A stretch of 64,000 nucleotides of DNA from contig DATLQU010000022.1 of NCBI GenBank assembly GCA_035535015.1, positions 95,235-159,234 on the forward strand. The letters are read 5' to 3'. The translations under genes were made by a program, and so were the position numbers. Positions 50,978 through 60,230 of the stretch are shown here, piece after piece. Each line of letters starts with the position of its first letter. Positions within the stretch are counted from its first letter, which is position 1. Source of the stretch: Palsa-661 sp035535015 (GTDB lineage Bacteria > Actinomycetota > Acidimicrobiia > Acidimicrobiales > UBA8190). The notes beneath the pieces are model-generated. The model had not been told where the DNA came from. It saw only the letters and a program-made list of their open reading frames with translations, and searched no databases.

Positions 50978-52545
50978 ACGGGGCACAGAAGCTGATCCGG
51001 ACGCTGGTGGACTGCGAGGTGAACGTCTGTTTCAGCAACCCGGGGACGTCCGAGATGCATTTCGTGGCCGCTCTCGACGAGGTTCCCGAGATGCGGGCCG
51101 TCCTCGGGCTCTTCGAAGGAGTGGTGACCGGCGCGGCCGACGGCTACGGCCGGATGACGGGTCGGCCGGCGGCCACCTTGCTGCATCTCGGACCCGGACT
51201 GGGCAACGGGATCGCCAATTTGCACAATGCCCGGCGGGCCCGGACGCCGATGGTGAACGTGGTGGGTGACCATGCCCGCCATCACCTGGAGAACGACCCC
51301 CCGCTGACCGCCGACATCGAGAGCCTGGCCCGGCCGGTCTCGGGCTGGTACCGCTCGTCGGCCAGTCCCGGTGCCTTGGCGGCTGACACCGTCGAGGCGG
51401 TGGCCGCCGCCTGCGGCCCGCCCGGTGTGGTGGCCACGCTGGTCGTGCCGGCCGACGTCTCATGGCTGGAGGCCGCTGGTGCTGTCGTCTCCCCCCGGCC
51501 ACGATCCGGTCCCCGGCCTGTGGCCGACGAGGTGGTGGCCGGGGCGGCCAAGGCGCTGATGTCGGGTGAGCCCGCCGTCATTCTGATCGGGGGCGGCGCC
51601 ACTCGGCGGCGGGGCTTGCTGGCGGCCAGCCGGGTGAGCGAGAGGACCGGAGCGAAACTGCTCTGTGAGACCTTCCCGGCCTCGCTCGAACGCGGTGCCG
51701 GCCTGCCGGCCGTCGAACGGCTCGGCTATCTGGCCGAGTTCACGGTGGCGCAATTGGCCTCGGCCCGGCATCTTGTCCTGGTCGACACCGTTGCCCCCGT
51801 CTCTTTCTTCGCCTATCCGGACGTTCCCGGCTATCTGGTCCCTGAGGGCTGCGAGGTCCATGTGCTGGCCGAGGCCGGTGCCGGCGAGGACGCCGCCGGA
51901 GCACTCGAGGCGCTGGCCGAGATTCTCGGGGCACCGACCGACGGGGCGCGTCTCCAGCCGTCCGAGCGGCCCGGCCGGCCCACCGGTCCGTTGACGGCCG
52001 CCTCGGCCAGCGCCGCCATCGGCGCTCTGCTTCCCGAAGGGGCCATCGTTTCCGACGAGGCCAACACCTCGAGCATCTTCATCCCGGGGGCGACGGCCGG
52101 TGCGCCTCGGCACGACTGGCTCTGCCTGACCGGCGGGGCCATCGGTCAGGGAATGCCGGTGGCCACCGGCGCCGCCGTGGCCTGTCCGGACAGGCCTGTG
52201 CTCTGCCTCGAGGCGGACGGCAGCGCCATGTACACCCTGCAGTCGTTGTGGACCCAGGCGCGTGAGGGACTCGATGTGACCACCGTGATCTTCAACAACG
52301 GTTCCTACGCCATCTTGGAGATGGAGCTCTCCCGGGTGGGCGCCGGAGCACCCGGACCACGGGCCCAGGGGATGCTCGATATCGGCCGTCCCGATCTCGA
52401 CTTCGCCGGCCTGGCCCGGGGGATGGGGGTCCCGGCGTGGCGGGCGACGACGGCGGAGGAGTTCACCGTTCAACTCGAACGGGCGCTCGGCGAAGAGGGA
52501 CCCGTCCTGGTGGAGGCGGTGCTCGAGAGAGTTGATCGATGGTGA
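50974..52545 (+). CDS. thiamine-diphosphate enzyme (acetolactate synthase/benzoylformate decarboxylase-like)
   Basis: The 523-residue protein has the cofactor-activating Glu in GLFEGVVTGAADGYGRMTG and the TPP/Mg motif LEADGSAMYTLQSLWTQ followed by VIFNN. Residue order fits the decarboxylase/carboligase superfamily; the specific 2-oxoacid substrate cannot be read. ATG 50974 overlaps the glcD-like stop, so a hydroxyacid oxidation followed by decarboxylation or ligation of the 2-oxoacid is plausible. No IlvN-type small subunit is nearby. Confidence 0.85.
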   Translation: MNGAQKLIRTLVDCEVNVCFSNPGTSEMHFVAALDEVPEMRAVLGLFEGVVTGAADGYGRMTGRPAATLLHLGPGLGNGIANLHNARRARTPMVNVVGDHARHHLENDPPLTADIESLARPVSGWYRSSASPGALAADTVEAVAAACGPPGVVATLVVPADVSWLEAAGAVVSPRPRSGPRPVADEVVAGAAKALMSGEPAVILIGGGATRRRGLLAASRVSERTGAKLLCETFPASLERGAGLPAVERLGYLAEFTVAQLASARHLVLVDTVAPVSFFAYPDVPGYLVPEGCEVHVLAEAGAGEDAAGALEALAEILGAPTDGARLQPSERPGRPTGPLTAASASAAIGALLPEGAIVSDEANTSSIFIPGATAGAPRHDWLCLTGGAIGQGMPVATGAAVACPDRPVLCLEADGSAMYTLQSLWTQAREGLDVTTVIFNNGSYAILEMELSRVGAGAPGPRAQGMLDIGRPDLDFAGLARGMGVPAWRATTAEEFTVQLERALGEEGPVLVEAVLERVDRW

Positions 52546-52599
52546 TCGTGGGCCAGGTCGGCCCCGCTGGCGTCGGACGGGCCGCCGGCGGGGGAGGTC

Positions 52600-53847
52600 T
52601 CAGCCGAAGGCGTCGACGTGTTGGACGCGGCCGGAGTGGCGGGTGAACAGGACGTCGTTGTACCCCTGGCCGGGACCGATCATTTCGAAGGTGAGGGGCG
52701 GGACGAAAGAGAGATAGAGGGCCCGGCGGCCCGCCGCCGCCCTGTCCGTCGGCGGAGGGGCGGCGTGGAGGGTGTGACCGAAATGGACGGTCACGTCTCC
52801 GGGTTCGGTGGTGAGGGCGACGACGGGGAGACCCTGCACCTCCGACGCAGCCGGCAGTCGCGACGTTCCCCGGTGGGACCCGGCCAGGACGAGGAGCTGG
52901 CCGGAACCGGCGGTGGCCCCGTCGAGCTGGATGCCGATGTTCAGCATGGGGCACTTGACCGGGTGGCCGCCCATGCCGCAGTCGCGGTGCCAGGGCAGGT
53001 CGGCCAGGCCCGAGGTGGCTCCGGGCACCTTGATGACCACACCGTTGCCGTCGAGACGGTCGGGCGCCTGGCGAAGTTCCGGCCCTCCCAGAGCGCCGAT
53101 CCGTCGGAAGCGTTCGTCGGCCCCCAGACCGGCGATCAGCGGCGACTGGTCGTTCAGGTAGTTGACCCGGTTGCAGACCTCGACGCCGTCGAGGCTGGTC
53201 CACCAGGAGCGCTTGTCGTCGGGTCGGGCCCGGTCGATGCCGAGGGCGACGTCGGTCCGCAGCGCCTCCAGCTCGCCGGCCGTCATGACGCCGCGCAGGT
53301 GGATGAAGCCGGCTCGTTCGATGAAGTCGCGCAGTGCGTCGTCGGAGTCGTCGAGACGGAAGGTCCGCTGCAGATCGAGTGGCCGGCCGGCAGAGTCGAT
53401 CACCGGGGGAGGATCGGTCAGGTCGTAGATGGGCTGTCCGTCGAAGGCCACCCGCAGAGCCGGCTCCCAGCGGGCCAGGTGGCCGAAGCTGCCCCGGGGA
53501 AAGGACAGCCGGTCGGCATAGAAGAGGGCGAAGCAGGACCTGAGCTCCCAGGCGAAGGCGGTCCAGTCGTCCGAGCTGAGGGCGACCACCGTCTGGGCGT
53601 CGTCGTCGCCGGGGCTGACGGAGAAGCCGTCGGGGGTGGGGGTGTAGGTGTACGAGCGGCCGTCGTCGAGCCGGAAGGCGATCGGCCGGACCAGCGGCAG
53701 ATCGGCGGAGCAGAAGATCCGGGGCCGTGCGCTCAGACGGTTCGGGAGGTCCTCGAGGTGGAAGCGATCGAAGTCGATGGGGCCGAAGCGGTCCGGGGTC
53801 ACGGCGGCAAAATTAGTCGCCCCCGGGCCGAGACGCTCGGGCACCAT
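52600..53847 (-). CDS. phytanoyl-CoA dioxygenase-family protein with SCP2-like N-terminal domain
   Basis: The 415-residue protein has residues 40-130 resembling a sterol-carrier-like domain (FRLDDGRSYTYTPTPDGFSV, RLSFPRGSFGHLARW). A PhyH-type Fe(II)/2-oxoglutarate dioxygenase follows with metal ligands in PWHRDCGMGGH and distal His in VHFGHTLHAAPPP. AGSHRGTSR fits the 2-oxoglutarate side. It would hydroxylate a hydrophobic substrate, perhaps presented by the N-domain. Convergent with the TPP-enzyme gene. Confidence 0.82.
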   Translation of the reverse strand: MVPERLGPGATNFAAVTPDRFGPIDFDRFHLEDLPNRLSARPRIFCSADLPLVRPIAFRLDDGRSYTYTPTPDGFSVSPGDDDAQTVVALSSDDWTAFAWELRSCFALFYADRLSFPRGSFGHLARWEPALRVAFDGQPIYDLTDPPPVIDSAGRPLDLQRTFRLDDSDDALRDFIERAGFIHLRGVMTAGELEALRTDVALGIDRARPDDKRSWWTSLDGVEVCNRVNYLNDQSPLIAGLGADERFRRIGALGGPELRQAPDRLDGNGVVIKVPGATSGLADLPWHRDCGMGGHPVKCPMLNIGIQLDGATAGSGQLLVLAGSHRGTSRLPAASEVQGLPVVALTTEPGDVTVHFGHTLHAAPPPTDRAAAGRRALYLSFVPPLTFEMIGPGQGYNDVLFTRHSGRVQHVDAFG

Positions 53848-53884
53848 CCCGCCCGGGGATGACGGGCTCGGCCGGGGCCGTCGG

Positions 53885-55123
53885 TCAGGGACGGCGTCCG
53901 TTGGCCATCAGGTCGCCCGAACCCCACTGACCGAGGGAGTTGAGCTGGACATGATCGCCGGTCGCTTCCACGATCTGGCCCCCGCCGACGTAGATGGCGG
54001 TGTGGTAGACGGTCGTCCAGTCCGTCTGGCTGGTGCCCCAGAAGACGAGGTCGCCGGCCACCAGGGCCGAGAGGGGGACAGGACCGCCGGCGGTGTGGAA
54101 TTGGTCGTTGGCCACCCGGGCGAAGGAGACGCTGGCGGCGTGCTGCCAGGAGGCGAGGGCCAGACCCGAACAGTCGTAGCCGGTCGGGCCGTTGCCCCCC
54201 CAGATGTAGGGCTTGCCCAGCTGTTGAAAGGCGAAGAGGACCGCCGCGTCACCCGGGGTGACGGCGGAGAACATCAGTCCCATGGTGGGCGGGGTGCCCG
54301 AGGCGTCACCGAACGGATTGGCCGTCCCGTTCTGGTCGATGATCCAGTAGCCGTTGCCCGACGGGCTGGAGGCGATCCGCTCGGTCGGCTCCGGTGAGGG
54401 GTTTGCCCCCATGGAGCCGTAGAAGCCGGCATCGCCGAAGGTGAAGATGCCGCCGTCGGCCGCCACCTCCCAGTAGCCAGCGCCGTCGGGGGTGGAGGCC
54501 ATGCTGACGATGGGTTGGTTCAGACGGATCCCCCCGGTGGAACCGAAGAACTTGGCATCGCCGAAGGTGAAGACACCGCCGTCCGAGGCGAAGAGCCAGT
54601 AGCCCTGGCCGTCGGCCGTGGGGGCCATGCCGATGATCGGCCGGTCGAGCCGGACCGAACCGGTGGAGCCGTAGAAGTTGGCATCGCCGAAGGTGAAGAT
54701 GCCGCCGTCAGCCGCCACCAGCCAGTAGCCGGCGCCGTCGGCCGTCGACGCCATGCCGACGATCGGTTGGTTCAGCCGGACCGATCCGGTGGAACCGAAG
54801 AAGGGGGCGTCGCCGTAGGTGAAGATGCCCCCGTCCGAGGCCACCAGCCAGTAGCCGTGGGAGGAGAGGGTCGGGGTGATGCCGACGACGGGACGGTCGA
54901 GGGCCATCGGTGCCGTCGAGCCGAGGACGGCGGCATGACCCATGGCGATGACACTGCCGGTGGAGCCGGCCAGCCAGTAGTTGGTGGCCACGGGACCGGC
55001 GGCCGGTCCGGACTGGTCCTCGGGGGTAAGGCCGGAGGCCGTCGGGCTGCCCAGGGAGACGAGCAGGGCCGGCACGGCCAGCAGGCCCGCCACCGCGCCG
55101 AAGAGCCTTTTCCAGATCATCAT
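53885..55123 (-). CDS. secreted NlpC/P60 peptidase with 42-residue repeats
   Basis: The 412-residue protein has a signal peptide (AVAGLLAVPALLVSLGSPTA). About five repeats of 42 residues follow, with consensus GYWLVA.DGGIFTFGDA and FYGSTGSVRL..PIVGMA (residues 47-260). The C-terminal NlpC/P60 domain has Cys in GPTGYDCSGLALASW and His in VYHTAIYVGGGQ. It probably cleaves peptidoglycan stem peptides outside the cell, with the repeats acting as a binding propeller. It is 37 nt from the dioxygenase gene on the same strand and divergent from the hydratase. Confidence 0.9.
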   Translation of the reverse strand: MMIWKRLFGAVAGLLAVPALLVSLGSPTASGLTPEDQSGPAAGPVATNYWLAGSTGSVIAMGHAAVLGSTAPMALDRPVVGITPTLSSHGYWLVASDGGIFTYGDAPFFGSTGSVRLNQPIVGMASTADGAGYWLVAADGGIFTFGDANFYGSTGSVRLDRPIIGMAPTADGQGYWLFASDGGVFTFGDAKFFGSTGGIRLNQPIVSMASTPDGAGYWEVAADGGIFTFGDAGFYGSMGANPSPEPTERIASSPSGNGYWIIDQNGTANPFGDASGTPPTMGLMFSAVTPGDAAVLFAFQQLGKPYIWGGNGPTGYDCSGLALASWQHAASVSFARVANDQFHTAGGPVPLSALVAGDLVFWGTSQTDWTTVYHTAIYVGGGQIVEATGDHVQLNSLGQWGSGDLMANGRRP

Positions 55124-55240
55124 ACCCTCCTATCGTCACGGAGGGTGGCCATCTTGAGGAAGGCCATGACGGTCCGTGACCATCGGGGGGGCTGGCCGGT
55201 GGGGGGTGCCCGGGGGGAGGACCGGCGGTACGGTGCCCCG

Positions 55241-56017
55241 ATGGGCGACTCTGTGCTGTACGAACGGACGGGCCATGTGGCCACCATCAGCTACAACCGG
55301 CCCGAGGCCCTGAACGCCGTCAACGGGCCGATGCGCCGCCAGCTGAACGAGGCCTTCAGCCGCTTCCGTGACGACGAGGAGGCCTGGGTCGGGATCGTCA
55401 CGGGTAGGGGCCGGGCCTTCTGCGCCGGGGCCGACCTCCGCGACGGGGCGGGAGCGACCGGAGAGTTCGGCGGGACCTTCTGGGAGAAACCGACCCTGAA
55501 TTCCTTCGAGAGTGGCTGGGAGATCTACAAGCCGGTGATCGCCGCGGTGAACGGCCACTGCATCGGCTACGGACTGACGCTCTTGACCTGGTGTGACTTC
55601 GTCCTGGCCAGCGAGCAGGCCACCTTCGGCTATCCCGAGGTCCGCCTGGGCATACCGGCCATGGTGGGGGCCATCCGCCTGCCCCAGCGGATCAACTGGG
55701 CCGACGCCATGGAGATGCTGCTGACCGGCGAAACCATCGATGCCGAGAAGGCCCGGCAGATCGGCCTCGTCTGGCGGGTCGTCGGCCACGGGGAGCTGAT
55801 GGCCGCGGCCCGGGGATTGGCCGACCGGCTGGTGGCCGGCGCACCGCTGGCCCAGCGGGCGATGAAGGAGATGGCCCTGCGTTCCCGGCCGCTCTCGGCG
55901 CTGGACGCCATCCGGGTGGGCGAGACCATGCGACTGGTGGTGGCGGCGACGGCCGACGCGGCCGAGGGGCTCCGAGCCGCCGCCGAGCGACGGCCGGCCC
56001 GGTGGGAGGGTCGTTAA
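55241..56017 (+). CDS. enoyl-CoA hydratase/isomerase family protein
   Basis: The 258-residue crotonase-fold protein has YNRPEALNAVN, GRAFCAGADLRD (oxyanion Gly/Ala), VNGHCIGYGLTLLTWCD and FGYPEVRLGI. The first catalytic Glu position reads IGYGL and the second PEVRLG, so one acid is kept. It hydrates or isomerises an enoyl-CoA. ATG 55241 lies 6 nt after a weak site. Its last codons overlap the convergent gene by 4 nt. Confidence 0.88.
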   Translation: MGDSVLYERTGHVATISYNRPEALNAVNGPMRRQLNEAFSRFRDDEEAWVGIVTGRGRAFCAGADLRDGAGATGEFGGTFWEKPTLNSFESGWEIYKPVIAAVNGHCIGYGLTLLTWCDFVLASEQATFGYPEVRLGIPAMVGAIRLPQRINWADAMEMLLTGETIDAEKARQIGLVWRVVGHGELMAAARGLADRLVAGAPLAQRAMKEMALRSRPLSALDAIRVGETMRLVVAATADAAEGLRAAAERRPARWEGR

Positions 56018-56697
56018 CCGACCTCGGGGGCCGGTCGGAGGCCGAGGGCCCAGTCGGTGGCCTCGTGGGCCAGGGCCGGATGGACCCGCCAGCGGACCAG
56101 TTGCAGCTCGACGGCCTGTCGGTCGGATCCGATCTCGAGGAGCTGCAGGGCGAGCTGCCGGGCCCGATTGCGTGATTGCCGGAGAAGGCCGTTCGGCTGC
56201 TGGGCCTGCCACCAATCGGCGTGGCGTTTCTGGACGGCGGGTGGGAGTCGGAGGAGACGGGCCAGGGTGAGCGGCGGTATCCGCCGCCGGACACCGAGGG
56301 CAGCCGGGCCGTGTGGTCGGGCCAGCTTGAAGGCGACGCAACGATTGAGCGACCTCTGGAACGGGGAGTGCCGGCCTTCGCTTCCACCGAGACCGAGGGC
56401 GCGCGCCGTCTCGTCGAGGTCCAGGGCGAAGCCGCCGGGCTCGGCGTCGAAGCCGGCGGCCATCCGGCGCAGGAACCAGCTGCTGGTCGGGCCGATCACC
56501 GGAAGCCAGAACTGCTCGACATACCAGGAGCGGGGGTCGTAACCCAGGGTGTCGACGACGGGGTCGACCCAGGCCACGATCTGCAACCGGGCCGGCCCCT
56601 CCGGCTCGGCGCCGACGTCGGGGGGGACGACGTCGACACCGTGCCGGGCGGAGACCCGGGGGGGGATCGGCCTGGTCGTGCCGGTGATGCTGGACAT
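56014..56697 (-). CDS. conserved hypothetical protein (227 aa)
   Basis: A soluble protein with WVDPVVDTLGYDPRSWYVE, FWLPVIGPTSSWFLRRM, LGLGGSEGRHSPFQRSLN and PPLTLARLLRLPPAVQKRH. The pattern suggests a mostly helical domain with a C-terminal winged-helix-like part, similar to a hypothetical family common in deep-branching actinobacteria. ATG 56697 begins MSSITGTTRPIPPR; ATG 56745 is possible. No function can be given. Confidence 0.7.
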   Translation of the reverse strand: MSSITGTTRPIPPRVSARHGVDVVPPDVGAEPEGPARLQIVAWVDPVVDTLGYDPRSWYVEQFWLPVIGPTSSWFLRRMAAGFDAEPGGFALDLDETARALGLGGSEGRHSPFQRSLNRCVAFKLARPHGPAALGVRRRIPPLTLARLLRLPPAVQKRHADWWQAQQPNGLLRQSRNRARQLALQLLEIGSDRQAVELQLVRWRVHPALAHEATDWALGLRPAPEVG

Positions 56698-56862
56698 GGA
56701 TGCGAACCTTCCTGATCGACCGGTGGGCGGAGACGACCGGGCCATCGTCCACCGTCGGCTTCGCCCGGAAGCTTGCTCACTTCCTCGCCCGTGGAGAAGT
56801 CCGTCTGGGTGTTAGCTTCCGGTACGTGACGGCTGGCCACCGTCTCGAGACGGGGGTGTCGA

Positions 56863-58260
56863 GTGAGCCTTGACCGGTTGAGCCCATTGGATGCCTCGTT
56901 CCTCCATGTCGAGGACTCCGTCAGCCATATGCACATCGCCTCGGTGGCCGTCTTCGAGGGTCCGTCGCCCGCCTTCGCCGACGTCGTCGCCCGGGTCCGG
57001 GCCAAGTTGCCCCTCGTTCCCCGCTACCGCCAGGTCGTCCGTTTCGTCCCCTTCGATCTCGGCCGTCCCGTCTGGGCGGACGATCCCCACTTCAACATCG
57101 ACTACCACCTCCGCCACACCGCCCTGCCCGCCCCCGGTGGGGAAGGCGAGTTGCGCAAACTCGTCGGCCGGGTCATGTCCCAACCCCTCGACCGGACCCG
57201 CCCCCTCTGGGAGATCTGGGTGGTCGAGGGACTCGACGGCGGCCAGTGGGCTCTGCTTTCGAAGACCCATCACGCCATGGTCGACGGTGTCTCGGGCACC
57301 GACCTCATGGCGGCCATCATGGACCTCTCCCCGTCGGTTCCCGTGGCCGAACCCGACGGCTGGGAGCCGACCGCCGCACCCACCTCGCTCTCCCTGGCCA
57401 CCGGGGCCGTCGTCGATCTGCTCCGCAACCCCTACGAACAACTCCGGGCTCTCCGGGCCTCCACCCGGCTGCCCCGGCAGGCGATCCGTCACGCCGTCGA
57501 GGTCGGCCGCGGTCTCTCGGCCATGGCCGGTCTCGTCCGGCCCACCCCCGTCTCCTCGCTCAACGGGCCCATCGGTCCCCACCGTCGCTACGGCTGGGCC
57601 TCCACCTCGGTCGACGAGATCAAGTCGGTCCGCAAGAGCCTCGGTGGCACCTTCAACGACGTCGTCCTGGCTGCCATCACCAACGGCTTCCGGCAACTCC
57701 TGCTCGCCCGAGGGGAGTCCGTGGACAGGGTGGTCCGGACCCTGGTGCCCGTTTCGGTCCGACCCCGTGACACAACGGGCCGGGCCGTCGGCGACGGCAC
57801 CTTCGAGAACAAGGTCTCGGCCATGTTCGCCGAACTGCCGGTCGGCATCGGCGACCCGGTGGCCCGGCTCCACGCCATCACGTCGCAGATGGACGGCCTG
57901 AAGGAATCCAAACAGGCGGTGGCCGGGGAGGCCCTCACCTCGATGACGGGCTTCGCGCCGCCGATGCTCCTGTCCCTCGGCATGCGCCTGGCCAGCCGCG
58001 TGGCCCAGCGCAAGGTCAACACCGTCACCACCAACGTCCCCGGTCCCCAGATGACCCTCTATGTGGCCGGCTCCAGGATGCTCAAGGCCTATCCCTACGT
58101 CCCCCTGGCCGGCCAGATCCGGATCGGCGTGGCCATCTTCTCCTACGACGGCCAGGTCAACTTCGGCATCACCGGCGACCACGACTCCACCGAGGATCTC
58201 GACGTCATGGGTAACGGGATCGAAGGGGGCATGCAGCGCCTTCTCGCTGTCTGCTCATGA
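56863..58260 (+). CDS. wax ester synthase/diacylglycerol acyltransferase (WS/DGAT)
   Basis: The 465-residue protein carries the catalytic HHAMVDGVSG motif (His136/His137, Asp141), an N-terminal LSPLDASFLHVED, PLWEIWVVEGL, FNDVVLAAI and the C-terminal NVPGP. The length and order are normal. It esterifies diacylglycerol or long-chain alcohols with acyl-CoA to form storage lipid. GTG 56863. A patatin gene follows by 26 nt, so synthesis and mobilisation of storage lipid may be linked. Confidence 0.93.
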   Translation: MSLDRLSPLDASFLHVEDSVSHMHIASVAVFEGPSPAFADVVARVRAKLPLVPRYRQVVRFVPFDLGRPVWADDPHFNIDYHLRHTALPAPGGEGELRKLVGRVMSQPLDRTRPLWEIWVVEGLDGGQWALLSKTHHAMVDGVSGTDLMAAIMDLSPSVPVAEPDGWEPTAAPTSLSLATGAVVDLLRNPYEQLRALRASTRLPRQAIRHAVEVGRGLSAMAGLVRPTPVSSLNGPIGPHRRYGWASTSVDEIKSVRKSLGGTFNDVVLAAITNGFRQLLLARGESVDRVVRTLVPVSVRPRDTTGRAVGDGTFENKVSAMFAELPVGIGDPVARLHAITSQMDGLKESKQAVAGEALTSMTGFAPPMLLSLGMRLASRVAQRKVNTVTTNVPGPQMTLYVAGSRMLKAYPYVPLAGQIRIGVAIFSYDGQVNFGITGDHDSTEDLDVMGNGIEGGMQRLLAVCS

Positions 58261-58286
58261 CCCTCCCCCTTGGCTCCTGACGACCG

Positions 58287-59279
58287 GTGACGACACGTAT
58301 CGGAGTGGTCCTGAGCGCCGGAGGTGAGGCGGGCCTCGCCTTCCATGCCGGCGTCCTGGCCGGCCTGGCCGAGGGCACCGGCTGGGATCCGAACGCGGCG
58401 GACCTGTTGATGGGAACCTCGGCCGGCTCCATCGCCGCCGCCGCCCTCCGGGCCGGCCTCACCCCCCACGACATGGCCGCCATGGTCGAGGGCTCGCCCC
58501 TCTCGGCCAAAGGCGCGGCCCTGATCGGCCCGGTCGACGTCGAACCGGCCCGTCGTTCCCGGCCCCTCGGACGGAGCTTCTCGGCCTGGGGTCCCTCGGC
58601 ACCGAAGGTCCTCCTGGCCGCCGCCCGCCGGCCTTGGCAGGTCCGGCCCTCGGCGCTCATGGCCGGCCTCTTACCGTCGGGCGTGGTCCCGACCACCTCG
58701 ATCAACGAGGGTGTCAGCAAACTTCTCGGCGAGATCTGGCCCAGCCGACCCCTCTGGATCTGCGCCGTCCGGCTCGACGACGCCAAGCCGGTCGTCTTCG
58801 GCCAGTCCGGCTCGCCCCCGGCCCGGGTGGGCGATGCCGTCTCGGCCTCCTGCGCCATCCCGGCCTACTTCACCCCGGTCATCATCGACGGCGTCCGCTA
58901 CGTCGATGGCGGTGCCCACTCCCTGACCCATCTGGTCCAGCTGGCGGGACAGGGCCTCGACCTCGTCCTTGTCATCGCCCCCCTGTCCCGGACGGGCCGG
59001 CCCCGCCTGCCGGGACTCCGGACGGGCTGGTCGGCCGGCAACGCCGTCATCCGTGAGGTCTCCCGGGCCCAGCTCGGTGTCGAGGCCCTGGCCGTCCGCC
59101 GCCAGGGCACCACCGTCGTCGCCTTTCAGCCCACCGCCGACGACCAGTTGGCCATGGGCCTCAACTTCATGGATCCGAGCCGCCGGGCCCAGATCGTCCG
59201 CCAGGCCCGGGTCTCCACCCTCCGCCGGCTCGAGAAGCCCGATTTCCGACGCAGCCTGGCCGCCCTCACCGGCGCCTGA
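58287..59279 (+). CDS. patatin-like phospholipase/lipid hydrolase
   Basis: The 330-residue protein has GEAGLAFHAGVLAGL, the nucleophile elbow LLMGTSAGSIAA (Ser45) and the dyad Asp in RYVDGGAHS. The oxyanion stretch reads LSAGGEAGL. Patatins hydrolyse acyl esters of glycerolipids. It starts GTG 58287 just behind WS/DGAT and ends before a short repeat. The substrate is inferred from context. Confidence 0.9.
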   Translation: MTTRIGVVLSAGGEAGLAFHAGVLAGLAEGTGWDPNAADLLMGTSAGSIAAAALRAGLTPHDMAAMVEGSPLSAKGAALIGPVDVEPARRSRPLGRSFSAWGPSAPKVLLAAARRPWQVRPSALMAGLLPSGVVPTTSINEGVSKLLGEIWPSRPLWICAVRLDDAKPVVFGQSGSPPARVGDAVSASCAIPAYFTPVIIDGVRYVDGGAHSLTHLVQLAGQGLDLVLVIAPLSRTGRPRLPGLRTGWSAGNAVIREVSRAQLGVEALAVRRQGTTVVAFQPTADDQLAMGLNFMDPSRRAQIVRQARVSTLRRLEKPDFRRSLAALTGA

Positions 59280-59341
59280 TTCGGCTTCTCTTCTCCCCGT
59301 TTCTTCTGTCGCTTCCCAGCGCCTCCGGTCCGACTCCGGTC

Positions 59342-59407
59342 CGACCGGTGGACGACTTACCGGGGCGACCGGTGGACGACTTACCAGCGCGACCGGTGGA
59401 CGACCTC
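59342..59407. repeat. 24-bp tandem repeat, 2.7 copies
   Basis: GACCGGTGGACGACTTACC occurs at 59342, 59366 and, shortened, 59390, in the convergent gap and entering the nitroreductase 3' end (stop 59381). It encodes the final residues of that gene in its last copy. Confidence 0.85.
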
Positions 59408-60037
59408 GCCGGCCTTCCGACGGCCGCGGGCCAGCGACGACGACGCCGGGTCGTCACCACCGGGTTCTCCGATCAGAACCGTCCCCAGGTAGCGCCGGCC
59501 CTCGGGCACCCCGAGTAGGCCGGCCAACGCCTCTTCGCCCCGGAAGTTCCCCATCAAGCAGCCGCCCAGACCGGCGTCGGTGGCACCGAGCAACAGCGAC
59601 AGCGCGGCGAAACCCCCATCGACGTACCAGTAGGGCACGGGCCAGCCGTCCTCGGGCCCCGGCTCCGTCCCCGGTCCCGGACCCGGTCCCATGACGGTCC
59701 GGCCTCTCCCGCCGAGCCCGCTTCCCTGCTTGTCGGGCGCCCGGTAACGCTCGAGGTAGGCGTCGGGATGAGCGTAGAGAACCAGGGCCACCGGCGCCTT
59801 CTCCAGGCCCGGCCACCGCCGTGAATGGCTCCGCCAGTCGGCCGTCGTCGTTGCCTGCCAGAAGAGCGCCGTCTCCGAGGGACCTTCCAGGACGACCAGG
59901 TCCCAGCCCCCGGTGTTCCCGGCCGACGGGGCCCGCAGGGCACCGTCCAGAATTCGCTCAAGCACCGGACCCGGGACAGCCCGACCGGAGAAACTCCGGA
60001 CCATCCGCCGCCGTCGCAGGGTCTCCCCGAACTCCAT
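59381..60037 (-). CDS. nitroreductase-family flavoprotein
   Basis: The 218-residue protein has the FMN-binding MVRSFSGRAVPGPVLERIL and LRAPSAGNTGGWDLVVLEG. WYVDGGFAALSLLLGATDAG and a C-terminal RYLGTVLIGEP complete the fold. A Gly/Pro repeat (GPGPGPGTEPGPEDG, about 110-125) is inserted in the middle. It reduces an unknown substrate with NAD(P)H or F420; F420 use is possible given cofC but not shown. Its 3' end overlaps the 24-bp repeat. Confidence 0.85.
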   Translation of the reverse strand: MEFGETLRRRRMVRSFSGRAVPGPVLERILDGALRAPSAGNTGGWDLVVLEGPSETALFWQATTTADWRSHSRRWPGLEKAPVALVLYAHPDAYLERYRAPDKQGSGLGGRGRTVMGPGPGPGTEPGPEDGWPVPYWYVDGGFAALSLLLGATDAGLGGCLMGNFRGEEALAGLLGVPEGRRYLGTVLIGEPGGDDPASSSLARGRRKAGEVVHRSRW

Positions 60038-60230
60038 GGCCGGCGACCCTAATCCTCTCGTCCTCCTGGCCGATCCTCCCGTCCTCCTGGCCGGGAATGG
60101 TGACCTCCCTGGTAGGGTTTACCTATCCGGGAGTCGTTCGGTCAGCGGGCACGAGGGCCCGAAGCCCGCCCGGGGGCAGAGCCAGACGAAGAGACTGACG
60201 AAGAGCCAGACGAAGAGAGGTCCTGATCAG

